From NCBI RefSeq assembly GCF_018599245.1, contig NZ_JAHEVJ010000001.1, positions 248,001 to 312,000 on the forward strand: 64,000 nt of DNA, in the 5' to 3' direction. The DNA comes from Aliiroseovarius lamellibrachiae. Lineage in GTDB: Bacteria > Pseudomonadota > Alphaproteobacteria > Rhodobacterales > Rhodobacteraceae. The notes below the pieces were generated by a model, which was not told the DNA's origin, did not search any database, and saw nothing but the letters and a program-made list of their open reading frames with translations. The position numbers and the translations under genes were made by a program. This document shows, piece by piece, positions 26,062-35,213 of this stretch. Numbering within the stretch: the first letter of the stretch is position 1; each line of letters opens with the position of its first letter.

Positions 26062-27510
26062 ATGTTTGACCTTCGCCCCGTTGCCTATGTCACCGGTCTT
26101 TTGGTGATGGCGCTTGGTGTTTCAATGCTGATCCCGATGGGGATCGATTTGTTATACGGAAGCGCGGATTGGCTTGTCTTTTTGGAAAGTGCCGTGCTGA
26201 CCACGCTTGTGGGCGGGTCGATGGCGCTTGCCACGGCCAATGGGGTCGGGCGTGGATTGTCGATCCAACAGACCTTTTTGTTGACCACGGGGGTCTGGCT
26301 GGCGCTGCCGTTGTTTGGCGCGTTGCCCTTTTCATTGTCAGAACTGGACGCCCGCCCGGTGGATGCGTTTTTCGAGGCAATGTCCGGGCTGACCACCACA
26401 GGGGCCACGGTGCTTTCCGGTCTGGATGATATGCCGCGGGGAATATTGTTCTGGCGTGGGATGCTGCAATGGTTTGGCGGCATCGGCATCATTGTTGTGG
26501 CAATGGTTTTCTTGCCCGAACTGCGCGTGGGTGGGATGCAGATTTTCCGCTCGGAAGCCTTTGATACAATGGGTAAAGTTTTACCTCGCGCTGCGGAAAT
26601 TGCGGGTAGGATCAGCTGGATCTACCTGTTCTTGACCGTCCTTTGTGTGCTGAGCTACCTCGCGGTGGGGCTGCAACCCTTTGATGCGGTGGTGCATGCG
26701 ATGACCACGATTTCGACGGGCGGATTTTCCACGCGGGATGCGTCATTTGGGGCCTTTCAAGGGGTGCCGGAATATGTGGCCTCGGTGTTCATGATCCTCG
26801 CGAGCATGCCTTTTGTGCGTTATATTCAAGTGGTGGCAGGCACAGCGCGCCCGATTTTGGTTGACCGGCAAATCCGTGCCTATTTGGCGACAATCTTGCT
26901 CATCACGCTTGCGATGACGATCTATCGTTTGGTGGCCAACGGCGACCATATCGAACATGGGTTCCGCGAAGGGCTGTTCAATGTCACATCGATCATCAGC
27001 GGCACGGGGTTTGCCTCGGTCGATTACCAACTTTGGGGGACTTTCCCCGCGGTTGCGTTTTTCTTTATCGGCTTGATTGGTGGCTGCGCTGGGTCAACAG
27101 CCTGTTCGGTGAAAATCTTTCGCTATCAATTGCTGTTCTCCTCTATCCTGGCGCAAATCCGCGCGATCCATTCGCCGCATGGGGTTTTCACGCCGCGCTT
27201 TAATGGCAAACGCGTGGATGACGATGTGCTGTCTTCGGTCATGAGCTTTTTCGTGTTCTTCGTGGTGACATTGGGCGTGGTGTCGGTGTTGCTCGGGTTG
27301 ACGGGGCTTGATTTTATCACATCCGTCTCAGGGGCGGCGACAGCGGTGGCCAATATTGGTCCGGGCCTTGGCGAAGACATCGGCCCCTCGGGCAATTTTT
27401 CGGGGCTGAATGATACAGCGAAATGGATTTTGGCGGTTACAATGTTGATTGGCCGGCTGGAGCTGTTGGCGGTGTTTGTCCTGTTCACGCCAGTGTTCTG
27501 GCGCGGATAA
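26062..27510 (+). CDS. trkH: TrkH family potassium uptake protein
   Basis: A 482-aa ion-conducting subunit of a Trk-type potassium transporter with about ten membrane segments and four re-entrant pore loops. The loop signatures are LTTTGATVL, TISTGGFST, IISGTGFAS and VANIGPGLG, whose glycines line the selectivity filter. It needs a cytosolic TrkA regulator, which is not in the window. ATG 26062 begins MFDLRPVAYV; upstream in-frame codons lack membrane-protein character. Possible low-affinity potassium or sodium uptake; the filter glycines favour potassium. Confidence 0.93.
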   Translation: MFDLRPVAYVTGLLVMALGVSMLIPMGIDLLYGSADWLVFLESAVLTTLVGGSMALATANGVGRGLSIQQTFLLTTGVWLALPLFGALPFSLSELDARPVDAFFEAMSGLTTTGATVLSGLDDMPRGILFWRGMLQWFGGIGIIVVAMVFLPELRVGGMQIFRSEAFDTMGKVLPRAAEIAGRISWIYLFLTVLCVLSYLAVGLQPFDAVVHAMTTISTGGFSTRDASFGAFQGVPEYVASVFMILASMPFVRYIQVVAGTARPILVDRQIRAYLATILLITLAMTIYRLVANGDHIEHGFREGLFNVTSIISGTGFASVDYQLWGTFPAVAFFFIGLIGGCAGSTACSVKIFRYQLLFSSILAQIRAIHSPHGVFTPRFNGKRVDDDVLSSVMSFFVFFVVTLGVVSVLLGLTGLDFITSVSGAATAVANIGPGLGEDIGPSGNFSGLNDTAKWILAVTMLIGRLELLAVFVLFTPVFWRG

Positions 27511-27539
27511 GGCGGCCCTTTGGGGCCACAAATTATGAA

Positions 27540-27659
27540 CGAAAGCGTTTCGCCAAAAACCTGAATCACTGGTTTCGGCGAAGCACGCGAAGCACGCGAA
27601 ACACTGAAATGTTGGGAAGCGTTTCGAATAATCCCTGTCACAGGTCTAATTCGAAACGC
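27540..27659. promoter_or_regulatory. Palindromic operator-like cluster upstream of the ThDP enzyme
   Basis: Three GCGTTTCG boxes lie in the 164-bp gap: CGAAAGCGTTTCG (27540-27552), GCGTTTCGAAT (27619-27629) and its inverted copy ATTCGAAACGC (27649-27659). Boxes two and three are exact inverted copies about the same centre as the inner palindrome CCTGTCACAGG (27634-27644). The boxes look like LacI-family operators, but no LacI gene is near. Confidence 0.6.
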
Positions 27660-27674
27660 GTTAGGGAAGAGAGT

Positions 27675-29273
27675 ATGGCAGATAAACCCTTGGGCGCACA
27701 AATCTCACATATGTTGAAATCACGAGGTGTCGACGTGGTTTTCGGCATCCCCGGTGTGCATAATGTAGAACTCTATCGCGGTATTGAAGAGGCCGGGATT
27801 CGCCATATTCTTGTGCGCCACGAACAAGGGGCAGGCTTTATGGCCGACGGGTTTGCGCGTGCCACCGGCCAGCCCGGCGTGTGTTTTCTGATCACTGGTC
27901 CGGGGCTGTGCAATGCGATGACCGCGCTGGGGCAAGCCTATTCCGATAGCGTCCCGGTGCTGGCAATCTCGTCTTGTTTGAACCGGGCCGATCTGGGCAT
28001 TGGGCGCGGACGTTTGCATGAAATGAAAGATCAAGAAGGGGCCGCGGGGGCCGTTTCCGACTGGTCGCACACCGCGATGGATGGCGCCACGGCTTATCGC
28101 CTCGTCGACAAGGCCATGACCGAATTTGCCACCCGGCGCCCCCGACCTAAACATATACAGGTGCCGATTGATGTGTTGGGTAAACGGGTCGCAGCGGCGC
28201 CAGATGCCGGCATGACGCCAGCACGTCCTTTGGCACGACCAGAGGAGGTGGCCGCCGCAGCCGAATGGTTGCTGGGCGCCGAACGTCCGCTGTTTGTCTT
28301 TGGCGGCGGGGCCGTGGCGGGCGCGGCGGCTGCGCGCAAGCTGGTTGAACTGACCGGGGCCGCCAGTATTTGCACCATCGCCGGGCACGGTATTATCTCT
28401 GACATGGCGCCGCTGGCGTACGGCCCTATTTTGTCGCGCCCTGACAGTGTGCGCGAGATTGCCAAGGCCGATCTGGTGATTGCGGTGGGCACTGAACTGT
28501 CCGAAGTGGACCTTTGGCGCGATCATTTGGGGCATAGATCCCCGATGATCCGTGTTGATATTGATCCGCATTCCCTTGCGGATGAAAACCGGGCTGAGCT
28601 GCCTATTTTGGGGGATGCTGCGCCGTTCCTTGAGGAGTTGTTGGCCATGGTGGATGGCCAGGTGCGCCCCTCGACCCAGTGGCAACAGACCGAGATTTCC
28701 ACCGCCCGCGCGCGGTTTCATATGGAGGCGGATCAGGCCCGCCCGCACATTCTGTCGATCTGCGAAAAGCTTGGCCCCGTGATGCCGGATGATACGATGT
28801 TCTTCACCGATATGACCCAGTTTGCTTATGTGGCCGGTGAGGTTTGGCCGCTGGAACGCCCGGGCCACTGGCACCATCCGTCGGGGTTTGGCACGCTTGG
28901 TTATGCGCTGCCGGCGTCGATTGGGGGCAAAATTGGCCGTCCCGAGCTGCCGGTGATGGCGATCACGGGGGATTACGGGTTTCAGTTCACCTTGCAAGAG
29001 CTGGGGGTCGCGGTGGAACTTGGCCTCTCGCTTCCGATCCTTTTGTGGGACAACGGCAAGCTGAAAGAGATTGAAGACTGTATGGTGGAAAGCCAGATTG
29101 CCCCGAACGCGGTGGTCGCGCGCAACCCGGATTTCTGCGCGTTGGCAAAGGCTTATGGTGCCAATGCAGAAAAGCCCACGAACTTAGAGGCGTTGCGTAA
29201 GGCGGTGTTGGCGGCGTTTGACGCGGACGGGCCAACGCTGATTCACGTCACGCCAGAAGTGGTCAACGGCTGA
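27675..29273 (+). CDS. Thiamine diphosphate-dependent enzyme (acetolactate synthase-like)
   Basis: A 532-aa ThDP enzyme with the three-domain layout of the acetolactate synthase/2-oxoacid decarboxylase family. The catalytic Glu50 is in VRHEQGAGFMADGFAR, a central domain covers about 190-330, and the ThDP-binding site GDYG (432-435) ends in Asn460. No acetolactate synthase small-subunit gene follows, so biosynthetic ALS is unlikely. Related alphaproteobacterial proteins are often called 5-guanidino-2-oxopentanoate decarboxylase (AruI), an arginine-catabolic enzyme; I cannot confirm that. ATG 27675 follows GGGAAGAGAG. The palindromic region upstream suggests dedicated control. Confidence 0.82.
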   Translation: MADKPLGAQISHMLKSRGVDVVFGIPGVHNVELYRGIEEAGIRHILVRHEQGAGFMADGFARATGQPGVCFLITGPGLCNAMTALGQAYSDSVPVLAISSCLNRADLGIGRGRLHEMKDQEGAAGAVSDWSHTAMDGATAYRLVDKAMTEFATRRPRPKHIQVPIDVLGKRVAAAPDAGMTPARPLARPEEVAAAAEWLLGAERPLFVFGGGAVAGAAAARKLVELTGAASICTIAGHGIISDMAPLAYGPILSRPDSVREIAKADLVIAVGTELSEVDLWRDHLGHRSPMIRVDIDPHSLADENRAELPILGDAAPFLEELLAMVDGQVRPSTQWQQTEISTARARFHMEADQARPHILSICEKLGPVMPDDTMFFTDMTQFAYVAGEVWPLERPGHWHHPSGFGTLGYALPASIGGKIGRPELPVMAITGDYGFQFTLQELGVAVELGLSLPILLWDNGKLKEIEDCMVESQIAPNAVVARNPDFCALAKAYGANAEKPTNLEALRKAVLAAFDADGPTLIHVTPEVVNG

Positions 29274-29297
29274 GTGTTGTTCGTGGAGACCAGACAT

Positions 29298-29331
29298 AGA
29301 AAACCCCGCGCGGATCGGCGCGGGGTTTTCT
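29298..29331. terminator. Bidirectional terminator between convergent genes
   Basis: Perfect 14-bp inverted repeat AGAAAACCCCGCGC / GCGCGGGGTTTTCT with a GGATCG loop. The stem is flanked by A-rich and T-rich sides, so it can stop both the ThDP gene (plus strand) and the pseudo-protease gene (minus strand). Confidence 0.9.
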
Positions 29332-29354
29332 GATTTAACCTGCATAAAACGAGA

Positions 29355-31166
29355 TCAGTTCCAGCAGCTCACCAAGACTGTCAGATCCGCGGCCATGGCA
29401 GAAATGTCCACCGGATCCATAGACGCCATGGCGTCCGTCGCGGTTGGTGTCACGCCGTTGGCGGCAAGAAATTCCGCGACCGAGCCAGATTTGCGCGCAA
29501 AGCTGACGTCCGCGGGCAAGCTTCGGCCGCTGTCGGTGTCGCGGGCCATCAACATGCCGACGACCGCGCCGCCAGCGTCCAACACGGGGCCACCTGCGTC
29601 ACCGGCCATGGCATTCACCATAAGGCGGCTCATGTCACGTTGCCCTTGCAACCCTGCCAAATCGGCAAGGGTGCCAAAGGTCATGCTGGGGCTGCCGAGG
29701 CGCCCTTCGTAGGAAAAGCCAGACACGGCGATGTCGCTGTTTAAGCGGGGGTCTGTGGTCAGGAACGAGGCGACCGCCATTGGGGCCAGCGGTGTTTCGG
29801 TTTGCAAAAGCGCAAGCCCTAGTGTGTCGTCGCGCGCGGTGACGGATGCGGTATATTCGTCGTTCACGGTGATTGAGCTGCAGCTTTTCACAGCCGCTGC
29901 GGTGGTCAGGATCGTGCCTTTTTCGTCCACAAAAAAGCCAGAACGCGACAGGTCGGGGCGGCGAATTTCAAGGCCCGAAATCAGGTCGATGTCCTGCACC
30001 GCCGCATCCAGCCCGGCGTTGTCCGCAAGTGCTTCGCCGCCCAATGAGGCGAAGCTTTTCTGCATTTCGCCAAGCACCATCTGACGGCGTTTGTCGTCGC
30101 CTTTGGGCCAGACAAGCGTAAAGCCTTTGACCGTGCCATCCACCAGGCGCGCATAGGTGTGCGAGACGATATTGGCGTCTTCACCTTCAAGGGTGAATTC
30201 CTTGTCTTTGCGTGTGCGCGGGCCATTCTCTGGTACAATTTCAAGGGTTTGCAGAATGTCATAAAGGCCAAACAGCGTGTCTTGGTTGCCTGACTGGCTG
30301 ATCAAAACCACTTTCGCGCCAGAGCCGTCTTTGGTTTTGAAATGCGCAAAAGGGGCCTCATAACGGTCAAATTCCACCACGGCTTTTGGCAAAGCGATAG
30401 AGATCCCCGCGCGGGGGTCGTCATATTGTGCCATGCCGATGCTATCCAGCACAGATTGACGTTCAAGCGTCACGGCGGCGCGTTGTTTGGTGGTCAGGAT
30501 GCCGGTGACATCATATCCGCGCGCCTCTTGCCAGGCCGCCATTGAGCGGCGGGTGCCTTTGCCATAGGCGCCGTCGATGGACGATGTGTAAAAGCCCGCA
30601 AATTTCAGCGCGCGCTGCAAATCCATACGCTCTTCGCGGGTCAACAGGCGTTCGCTGGCTTGTGCTTCGCGTTTGGTTTCATCCGGCAGTGTCATGGGCA
30701 GTTCTGTCCCAAGATCAGCCGCTGGATCCGCCACAGGGGCTGCGGTTTCCACGGGTGCGGGACCGGGCGCGATTGGCGTCTCGATCGGGGCTTGGGTCAG
30801 GGCGTTTGCCCCAATTGGCCAAAACTGTTGGCGCAGCTGACGCGAGCGCACCAGAAAGCTGTCGCGCGGGATCGCGCCCTGCGCGCGCAATTGGCGCAAC
30901 TGAATATCCGCCGCCTGTTGCGTGAATGGTCCCAGCACAACCGCATACCAGTTGCCGCCAACACGAAATCCGCTGACACCGTCGATCTGGCCTGCATAGG
31001 CGCGCACGCGATCCTCTGCGGCGCGCAAAGTGGGGTGGGCTTCGATTTGTATCCAAATAAGGTTTTCAGTTTGCGCCGCTTGGGCGTGGCCCATTTGCGG
31101 AACCAGGGTGACACTCGACAATGTGGTGGCGCCTGCAAGCATGGCAGAAGCAAATAGCTTTTTCAT
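29355..31166 (-). CDS. Secreted trypsin-fold protein with SPOR and PG-binding domains (predicted inactive)
   Basis: A 603-aa exported protein: signal peptide (about 1-29), SPOR-like peptidoglycan-binding region (about 36-110), a Pro-rich linker, a PG_binding_1 helix bundle (about 175-235), an alpha/beta domain (about 250-375), and a trypsin/S1C-like domain (about 400-570). The catalytic triad positions appear lost: Ala424 where TNAHVV-type motifs carry His, Gly450 where the D-LALL motif carries Asp, and Ala524 in GDAGGP instead of GDSGGP. It could be a periplasmic scaffold, or a peptide-binding protein. ATG 31166 begins MKKLFASAM; upstream codons do not look like a signal. Confidence 0.82.
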   Translation of the reverse strand: MKKLFASAMLAGATTLSSVTLVPQMGHAQAAQTENLIWIQIEAHPTLRAAEDRVRAYAGQIDGVSGFRVGGNWYAVVLGPFTQQAADIQLRQLRAQGAIPRDSFLVRSRQLRQQFWPIGANALTQAPIETPIAPGPAPVETAAPVADPAADLGTELPMTLPDETKREAQASERLLTREERMDLQRALKFAGFYTSSIDGAYGKGTRRSMAAWQEARGYDVTGILTTKQRAAVTLERQSVLDSIGMAQYDDPRAGISIALPKAVVEFDRYEAPFAHFKTKDGSGAKVVLISQSGNQDTLFGLYDILQTLEIVPENGPRTRKDKEFTLEGEDANIVSHTYARLVDGTVKGFTLVWPKGDDKRRQMVLGEMQKSFASLGGEALADNAGLDAAVQDIDLISGLEIRRPDLSRSGFFVDEKGTILTTAAAVKSCSSITVNDEYTASVTARDDTLGLALLQTETPLAPMAVASFLTTDPRLNSDIAVSGFSYEGRLGSPSMTFGTLADLAGLQGQRDMSRLMVNAMAGDAGGPVLDAGGAVVGMLMARDTDSGRSLPADVSFARKSGSVAEFLAANGVTPTATDAMASMDPVDISAMAADLTVLVSCWN

Positions 31167-31394
31167 AGATCCTCGTGGCCTCAGGGCTCTTATGGGTGTT
31201 TTGAATTCGGTTGAAGGCAAGTAACACAACATGCCCCGGTCTGGTCAACTCTCTGATGGTGCTTTGGGATCACGATCTGCGCCTTGGTGAAAGATTGTGA
31301 CCCCAATTCGGCAAATCCCCATGCAGCGATTGACCCTTTGAGAGCCAATGCCTATTGAGAAGGCCAAGTTGAATTGACGAGACAGGCGTGGATC

Positions 31395-32339
31395 ATGGGC
31401 CAGCAAGACATTAAACCGCAAAGCTTTCAGGAGATTATCCTGAGGCTGCAGAATTACTGGGCGCAAATGGGCTGTGCGGTGCTTCAGCCTTACGACATGG
31501 AAGTGGGTGCGGGCACGTTTCACCCGGCCACAACTTTGCGCTCGCTTGGGTCAAATCCTTGGGCCGCGGCCTATGTGCAACCTTCGCGTCGTCCGACCGA
31601 TGGGCGGTACGGTGAAAACCCGAACCGTTTGCAGCATTATTACCAGTACCAAGTGCTGATCAAACCCAGCCCACCCAACCTGCAAGATCTTTATCTTGGA
31701 TCCCTGCGCGCGATCGGGATCGACATGGATCTGCACGACATTCGCTTTGTTGAGGATGACTGGGAAAGTCCCACTTTGGGCGCTTGGGGTCTGGGGTGGG
31801 AAGTGTGGTGCGACGGCATGGAAGTCAGCCAATTCACCTATTTCCAACAGGTCGGCGGCTATGATTGCAAACCTGTGTCCGGCGAGCTGACTTACGGGCT
31901 TGAACGCCTCGCGATGTATATCCTTGGCGTCGATCATGTGATGGACATGCCCTATAATGCGCCTGACGCGCTGATCCCACTGACCTATGGTGACGTCTTT
32001 AAACAGACCGAGGAAGAATACGCGCGCTGGAACTTTGACGTGGCCAACACCGATGTGCTGTTGCGCCATTTTGAAGAGGCCGAGGAAGAGTGTAAAACCA
32101 TCCTTGATCAGGCGCATGTCGACCCGAAAACCGGCAAGCGCATTGTCATGGCTCACCCAGCCTATGACCAATGCATCAAAGCCTCGCACCTCTTTAACTT
32201 GCTTGATGCGCGCGGGGTGATTTCGGTCACCGAACGTCAGGCTTACATTGGCCGTGTACGCGCGCTGGCCAAGCTATGCGCCGATGCCTTTGTGCAAACC
32301 CGTGCGGGCGGCTGGACCTCCGAAGGGGACGTGGCGTGA
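31395..32339 (+). CDS. glyQ: Glycyl-tRNA synthetase alpha subunit
   Basis: A 314-aa alpha subunit of the bacterial heterotetrameric GlyRS. It carries the class II catalytic core, binding glycine and ATP. The family features are the [12 protein letters not shown] start, the motif-2-like [14 protein letters not shown] segment, and the [17 protein letters not shown] stretch. ATG 31395 begins [11 protein letters not shown]; an upstream TTG is possible but unlikely. The stop TGA overlaps the GTG of the next gene (GTGA), and glyS follows 17 bp later, so the three genes are one operon. Confidence 0.97.
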   Translation: MGQQDIKPQSFQEIILRLQNYWAQMGCAVLQPYDMEVGAGTFHPATTLRSLGSNPWAAAYVQPSRRPTDGRYGENPNRLQHYYQYQVLIKPSPPNLQDLYLGSLRAIGIDMDLHDIRFVEDDWESPTLGAWGLGWEVWCDGMEVSQFTYFQQVGGYDCKPVSGELTYGLERLAMYILGVDHVMDMPYNAPDALIPLTYGDVFKQTEEEYARWNFDVANTDVLLRHFEEAEEECKTILDQAHVDPKTGKRIVMAHPAYDQCIKASHLFNLLDARGVISVTERQAYIGRVRALAKLCADAFVQTRAGGWTSEGDVA

Positions 32340-32803
32340 GTGGGAAATTACTGGGATCTATCATCGTGTTAGCAGGATTGATTGCCGGCGGTCTGGTCTA
32401 TTGGCTGCAAATCTACGCCTTTTATGACGAGGCCTCTTCCGACACCCAAATCCGCCTGACCAACATGGTCACCGGCGAACCTGAAGTGGTGCTGTTTGAC
32501 AGCTTTCAGGGCATCGACGCCAATTCGTCCCCGCTGCGCTTTCGGGGCTGTTTCACCACCACAATGTCGCTTGCGATGTTGACGGAAACCTATGAGGTGG
32601 TCGAAGGCGCCGAACCCCGCGTTGCCCCCGGCTGGTTCGACTGCTTTGACGCGTCAGAAATTGGCCATGCCCTGACCGAAGGCGGCGCAATTGCCTTTCT
32701 GGGCGAGAAAAACATCCAAGATGGCATCGACCGCGTGGTCGCCGTCTTTCCTGATGGCCGGGGCTTCGCCTGGCATCAGTTGAACGAAAAATATGACGAA
32801 TAG
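32336..32803 (+). CDS. Uncharacterised small membrane protein between glyQ and glyS
   Basis: A 155-aa protein with one N-terminal membrane segment (about residues 5-25) and a soluble domain containing the conserved-looking RFRGCFTTT and GWFDCFDA stretches, each with one Cys, which could pair outside the cytosol. I recall a Rhodobacterales family of this kind (DUF6446) inserted between glyQ and glyS, but cannot verify the number. GTG 32336 overlaps the glyQ stop (GTGA), evidence for translation. Function unknown; a link to GlyRS is suggested only by position. Confidence 0.72.
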   Translation: MSGKLLGSIIVLAGLIAGGLVYWLQIYAFYDEASSDTQIRLTNMVTGEPEVVLFDSFQGIDANSSPLRFRGCFTTTMSLAMLTETYEVVEGAEPRVAPGWFDCFDASEIGHALTEGGAIAFLGEKNIQDGIDRVVAVFPDGRGFAWHQLNEKYDE

Positions 32804-32820
32804 AACGGCGAGACCATCCC

Positions 32821-35046
32821 ATGCCTGATCTGCTGATTGAACTCTTTTCCGAAGAAATCCCCGCCCGGATGCAAACCCGCGCCAGCGAGGATTTGAAAAA
32901 GCTTGTGACCGATGGGTTGGTTGAGGCGGGCCTGACCTATGCCGGTGCCCATGCGCTCTCAACCCCGCGCCGTTTGACACTGGCGATTGACGGGCTGTTG
33001 GCCCAGTCGCCAGACACGCGCGAAGAACGCAAAGGCCCCAAAGTGGGCGCGCCTGATAAAGCAATCGAAGGGTTTCTGCGCGGCGCAGGTCTGACCCGCG
33101 ATCAGCTTGAGGAACGCGAAACCCCCAAAGGTCCGGTCTATTTCGCGCTGATCGAGAAAAAGGGCCGTCCAGCGGCGGACATCATCGCCGAGGTGCTGGA
33201 AAACACCATTCGCAACTTCCCATGGCCAAAATCCATGCGCTGGGGCACGGGATCGCTGAAATGGGTGCGCCCGCTGCATTCCATCCTTTGCATTCTGTCG
33301 GATGAGGCCGGGCATGAGGTTGTGCCATTGGATGTCGACGGCATCGCGTCAGGGAACAGCACCGAAGGCCACCGCTTCATGGGATCAGGCCGCTTTTCGG
33401 TCACGTCTTTTGAAGATTACGAGACGAAGCTGAAGGCAAACAAGGTTGTCCTGAACCCACAAGACCGCGCCGACCATATCTGGGAAGACGCCAAAAACGC
33501 CGCCTTCGCCCAAGGGCTTGAGATTGTCGAAGACATGGGCCTGTTGAAAGAGGTCGCCGGTCTGGTCGAATGGCCCGTCGTGCTGATGGGCGACATCGCG
33601 GATGACTTCATCGCATTGCCGCCAGAGGTGTTGCAAACCTCTATGCGCGAACACCAAAAATTCTTTTCTGTGCGCAACCCGAAAACCGACCGGATTGAAA
33701 AATTTGTCACCGTCGCCAACCGGGAAACCGCCGACAATGGCGCAACCATTCTGGCGGGCAACCAAAAGGTGCTGTTTGCGCGTTTGGCCGATGCGAAATT
33801 CTTCTGGGAAAACGATCTGCGCGTGGCCGAAGCGGGTGCCGCGCCGTGGCTGAGTAGCCTTGAAAATGTGACCTTCCACAACAAGCTCGGCACCCAAGGC
33901 GCACGCATTGAACGCATCGCCGCATTGGCCGCCGCAGTGGCCCCCGCGGTTGGCGCGGACGCCGCCGTGGCCGGGGCCGCAGCGCGCTGGGCCAAAGCGG
34001 ACCTGTCGTCAGAAATGGTCTATGAATTCCCGGAACTTCAAGGGCTTATGGGGAAATACTACGCTGGTCCCGCGGGGCATTCGCTGGATGTGGCCAACGC
34101 AGCACTTGAGCATTACTCGCCGCTTGGCCCATCAGACGACGTGCCGTCCGCGCCCGTGTCTGTGGCCGTGGCGCTGGCCGATAAGCTTGATACCCTCACT
34201 GGGTTTTGGGCGATTGACGAGAAACCCACTGGGTCAAAAGACCCCTTCGCTCTGCGCCGTGCGGCCTTGGGCGTGATCCGGTTGGTGCTGGAAAATGGGC
34301 TGCGAGTAGAGCTGGATAAGCTCTTTGATGCGCAACTTCTGCGCCATGAAATTTCTCTCACAGATGATGCGGCCCTTCGTGTTGCGCTGATGAAAGATCT
34401 TGATCGTGAGATCGCGGACCACGGCGTGTTCGGCGCAGCGATCCGCACCCTTTTGGACCACTTTGATGGGGATTTGTCCAAGCAGCTTGAGGCCGTGAAA
34501 ACCAGCCTGCCTGATGCGTCCGACGATCTTTTGTCTTTCTTCCACGACCGCCTAAAAGTCTACCTGAAAGACCAAGGTATCCGCCACGATGTGATCGACG
34601 CTTGCCTCGCCATGCCGAAGAACGACGACCTCACACTGCTCGTCAATCGCGCCACCGCTCTGGCCGCGTTCCTGAAAACCGACGATGGTGAAAACCTTCT
34701 GCAAGGCTTCAAACGTGCCAACAACATCTTGGCGCAGGCCGAGGAAAAAGACGGGGTTGAATACTCCTATGGCGCCGACGTGAAATTTGCCGAAGACGAC
34801 AGCGAAAAGGCATTGTTTGCGGCGCTTGATACGGCGGAAACGGCGATCAAGCCCGCGATGGAAACAGAAGATTTCGCCACCGCGATGACCGCAATGGCCA
34901 GCCTGCGCGCGCCGATTGATGCCTTCTTTGAAGCCGTCCAGATCAACTCCGACAATGAAATTATTCGTCGCAACCGTCTGAACCTTCTGTCGCGTATCCG
35001 GCAAATCTGCCTCTCGGTTGCAGATCTGAACAAGGTCGAAGGCTAA
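32821..35046 (+). CDS. glyS: Glycyl-tRNA synthetase beta subunit
   Basis: A 741-aa beta subunit, which binds tRNA-Gly, of the alpha2-beta2 GlyRS. The MPDLLIELFSEEIPARM start is typical, the HD-like core spans the middle, and a DALR-type anticodon-binding C terminus ends in RIRQICLSVADLNKVEG. Length agrees with the alphaproteobacterial family. ATG 32821 follows GAGACCATCCC. A terminator sits on the stop codon region and a dispersed element follows at 35086. Confidence 0.97.
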   Translation: MPDLLIELFSEEIPARMQTRASEDLKKLVTDGLVEAGLTYAGAHALSTPRRLTLAIDGLLAQSPDTREERKGPKVGAPDKAIEGFLRGAGLTRDQLEERETPKGPVYFALIEKKGRPAADIIAEVLENTIRNFPWPKSMRWGTGSLKWVRPLHSILCILSDEAGHEVVPLDVDGIASGNSTEGHRFMGSGRFSVTSFEDYETKLKANKVVLNPQDRADHIWEDAKNAAFAQGLEIVEDMGLLKEVAGLVEWPVVLMGDIADDFIALPPEVLQTSMREHQKFFSVRNPKTDRIEKFVTVANRETADNGATILAGNQKVLFARLADAKFFWENDLRVAEAGAAPWLSSLENVTFHNKLGTQGARIERIAALAAAVAPAVGADAAVAGAAARWAKADLSSEMVYEFPELQGLMGKYYAGPAGHSLDVANAALEHYSPLGPSDDVPSAPVSVAVALADKLDTLTGFWAIDEKPTGSKDPFALRRAALGVIRLVLENGLRVELDKLFDAQLLRHEISLTDDAALRVALMKDLDREIADHGVFGAAIRTLLDHFDGDLSKQLEAVKTSLPDASDDLLSFFHDRLKVYLKDQGIRHDVIDACLAMPKNDDLTLLVNRATALAAFLKTDDGENLLQGFKRANNILAQAEEKDGVEYSYGADVKFAEDDSEKALFAALDTAETAIKPAMETEDFATAMTAMASLRAPIDAFFEAVQINSDNEIIRRNRLNLLSRIRQICLSVADLNKVEG

Positions 35047-35080
35047 AGAGGCGCGGCCGCAACGCCGCCCTCTTTTTCTT
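35045..35080 (+). terminator. Terminator after glyS
   Basis: Stem AAAGAGG-GCGGC / GCCGC-CCTCTTT (one bulged C, loop CGCAAC) followed by TTTCTT. It begins within the stop codon of glyS. The dispersed GC-rich element starts six bases downstream. Confidence 0.85.
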
Positions 35081-35085
35081 GCTTC

Positions 35086-35128
35086 AAATACCTCGGGGTG
35101 AGACCGCAGGTCGAGGGGCAGCGCCCCT
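35086..35128 (+). repeat. GC-rich dispersed element, copy A
   Basis: A 43-bp sequence AAATACCTCGGGG ... GGGGCAGCGCCCCT, with 41 of 43 bases identical to copy B at 55058-55100. The right end forms a small GGGGC/GCCCC hairpin. It lies directly after the glyS terminator. Confidence 0.9.
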
Positions 35129-35213
35129 AACTCCGATTTCACGCCATGCAACCCTTGTGTGATGCGCCGCCCTTGTTATGCTGCAAAAAACAACAGTGCT
35201 GCGGTGCAGAAAA

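Noticed and set aside
27675-29273. Biosynthetic acetolactate synthase (ilvB)
   Set aside because: No regulatory small-subunit gene follows, and the region around the ThDP site (GDYGFQFT) fits oxoacid decarboxylase-type relatives better; the wider family call is kept.
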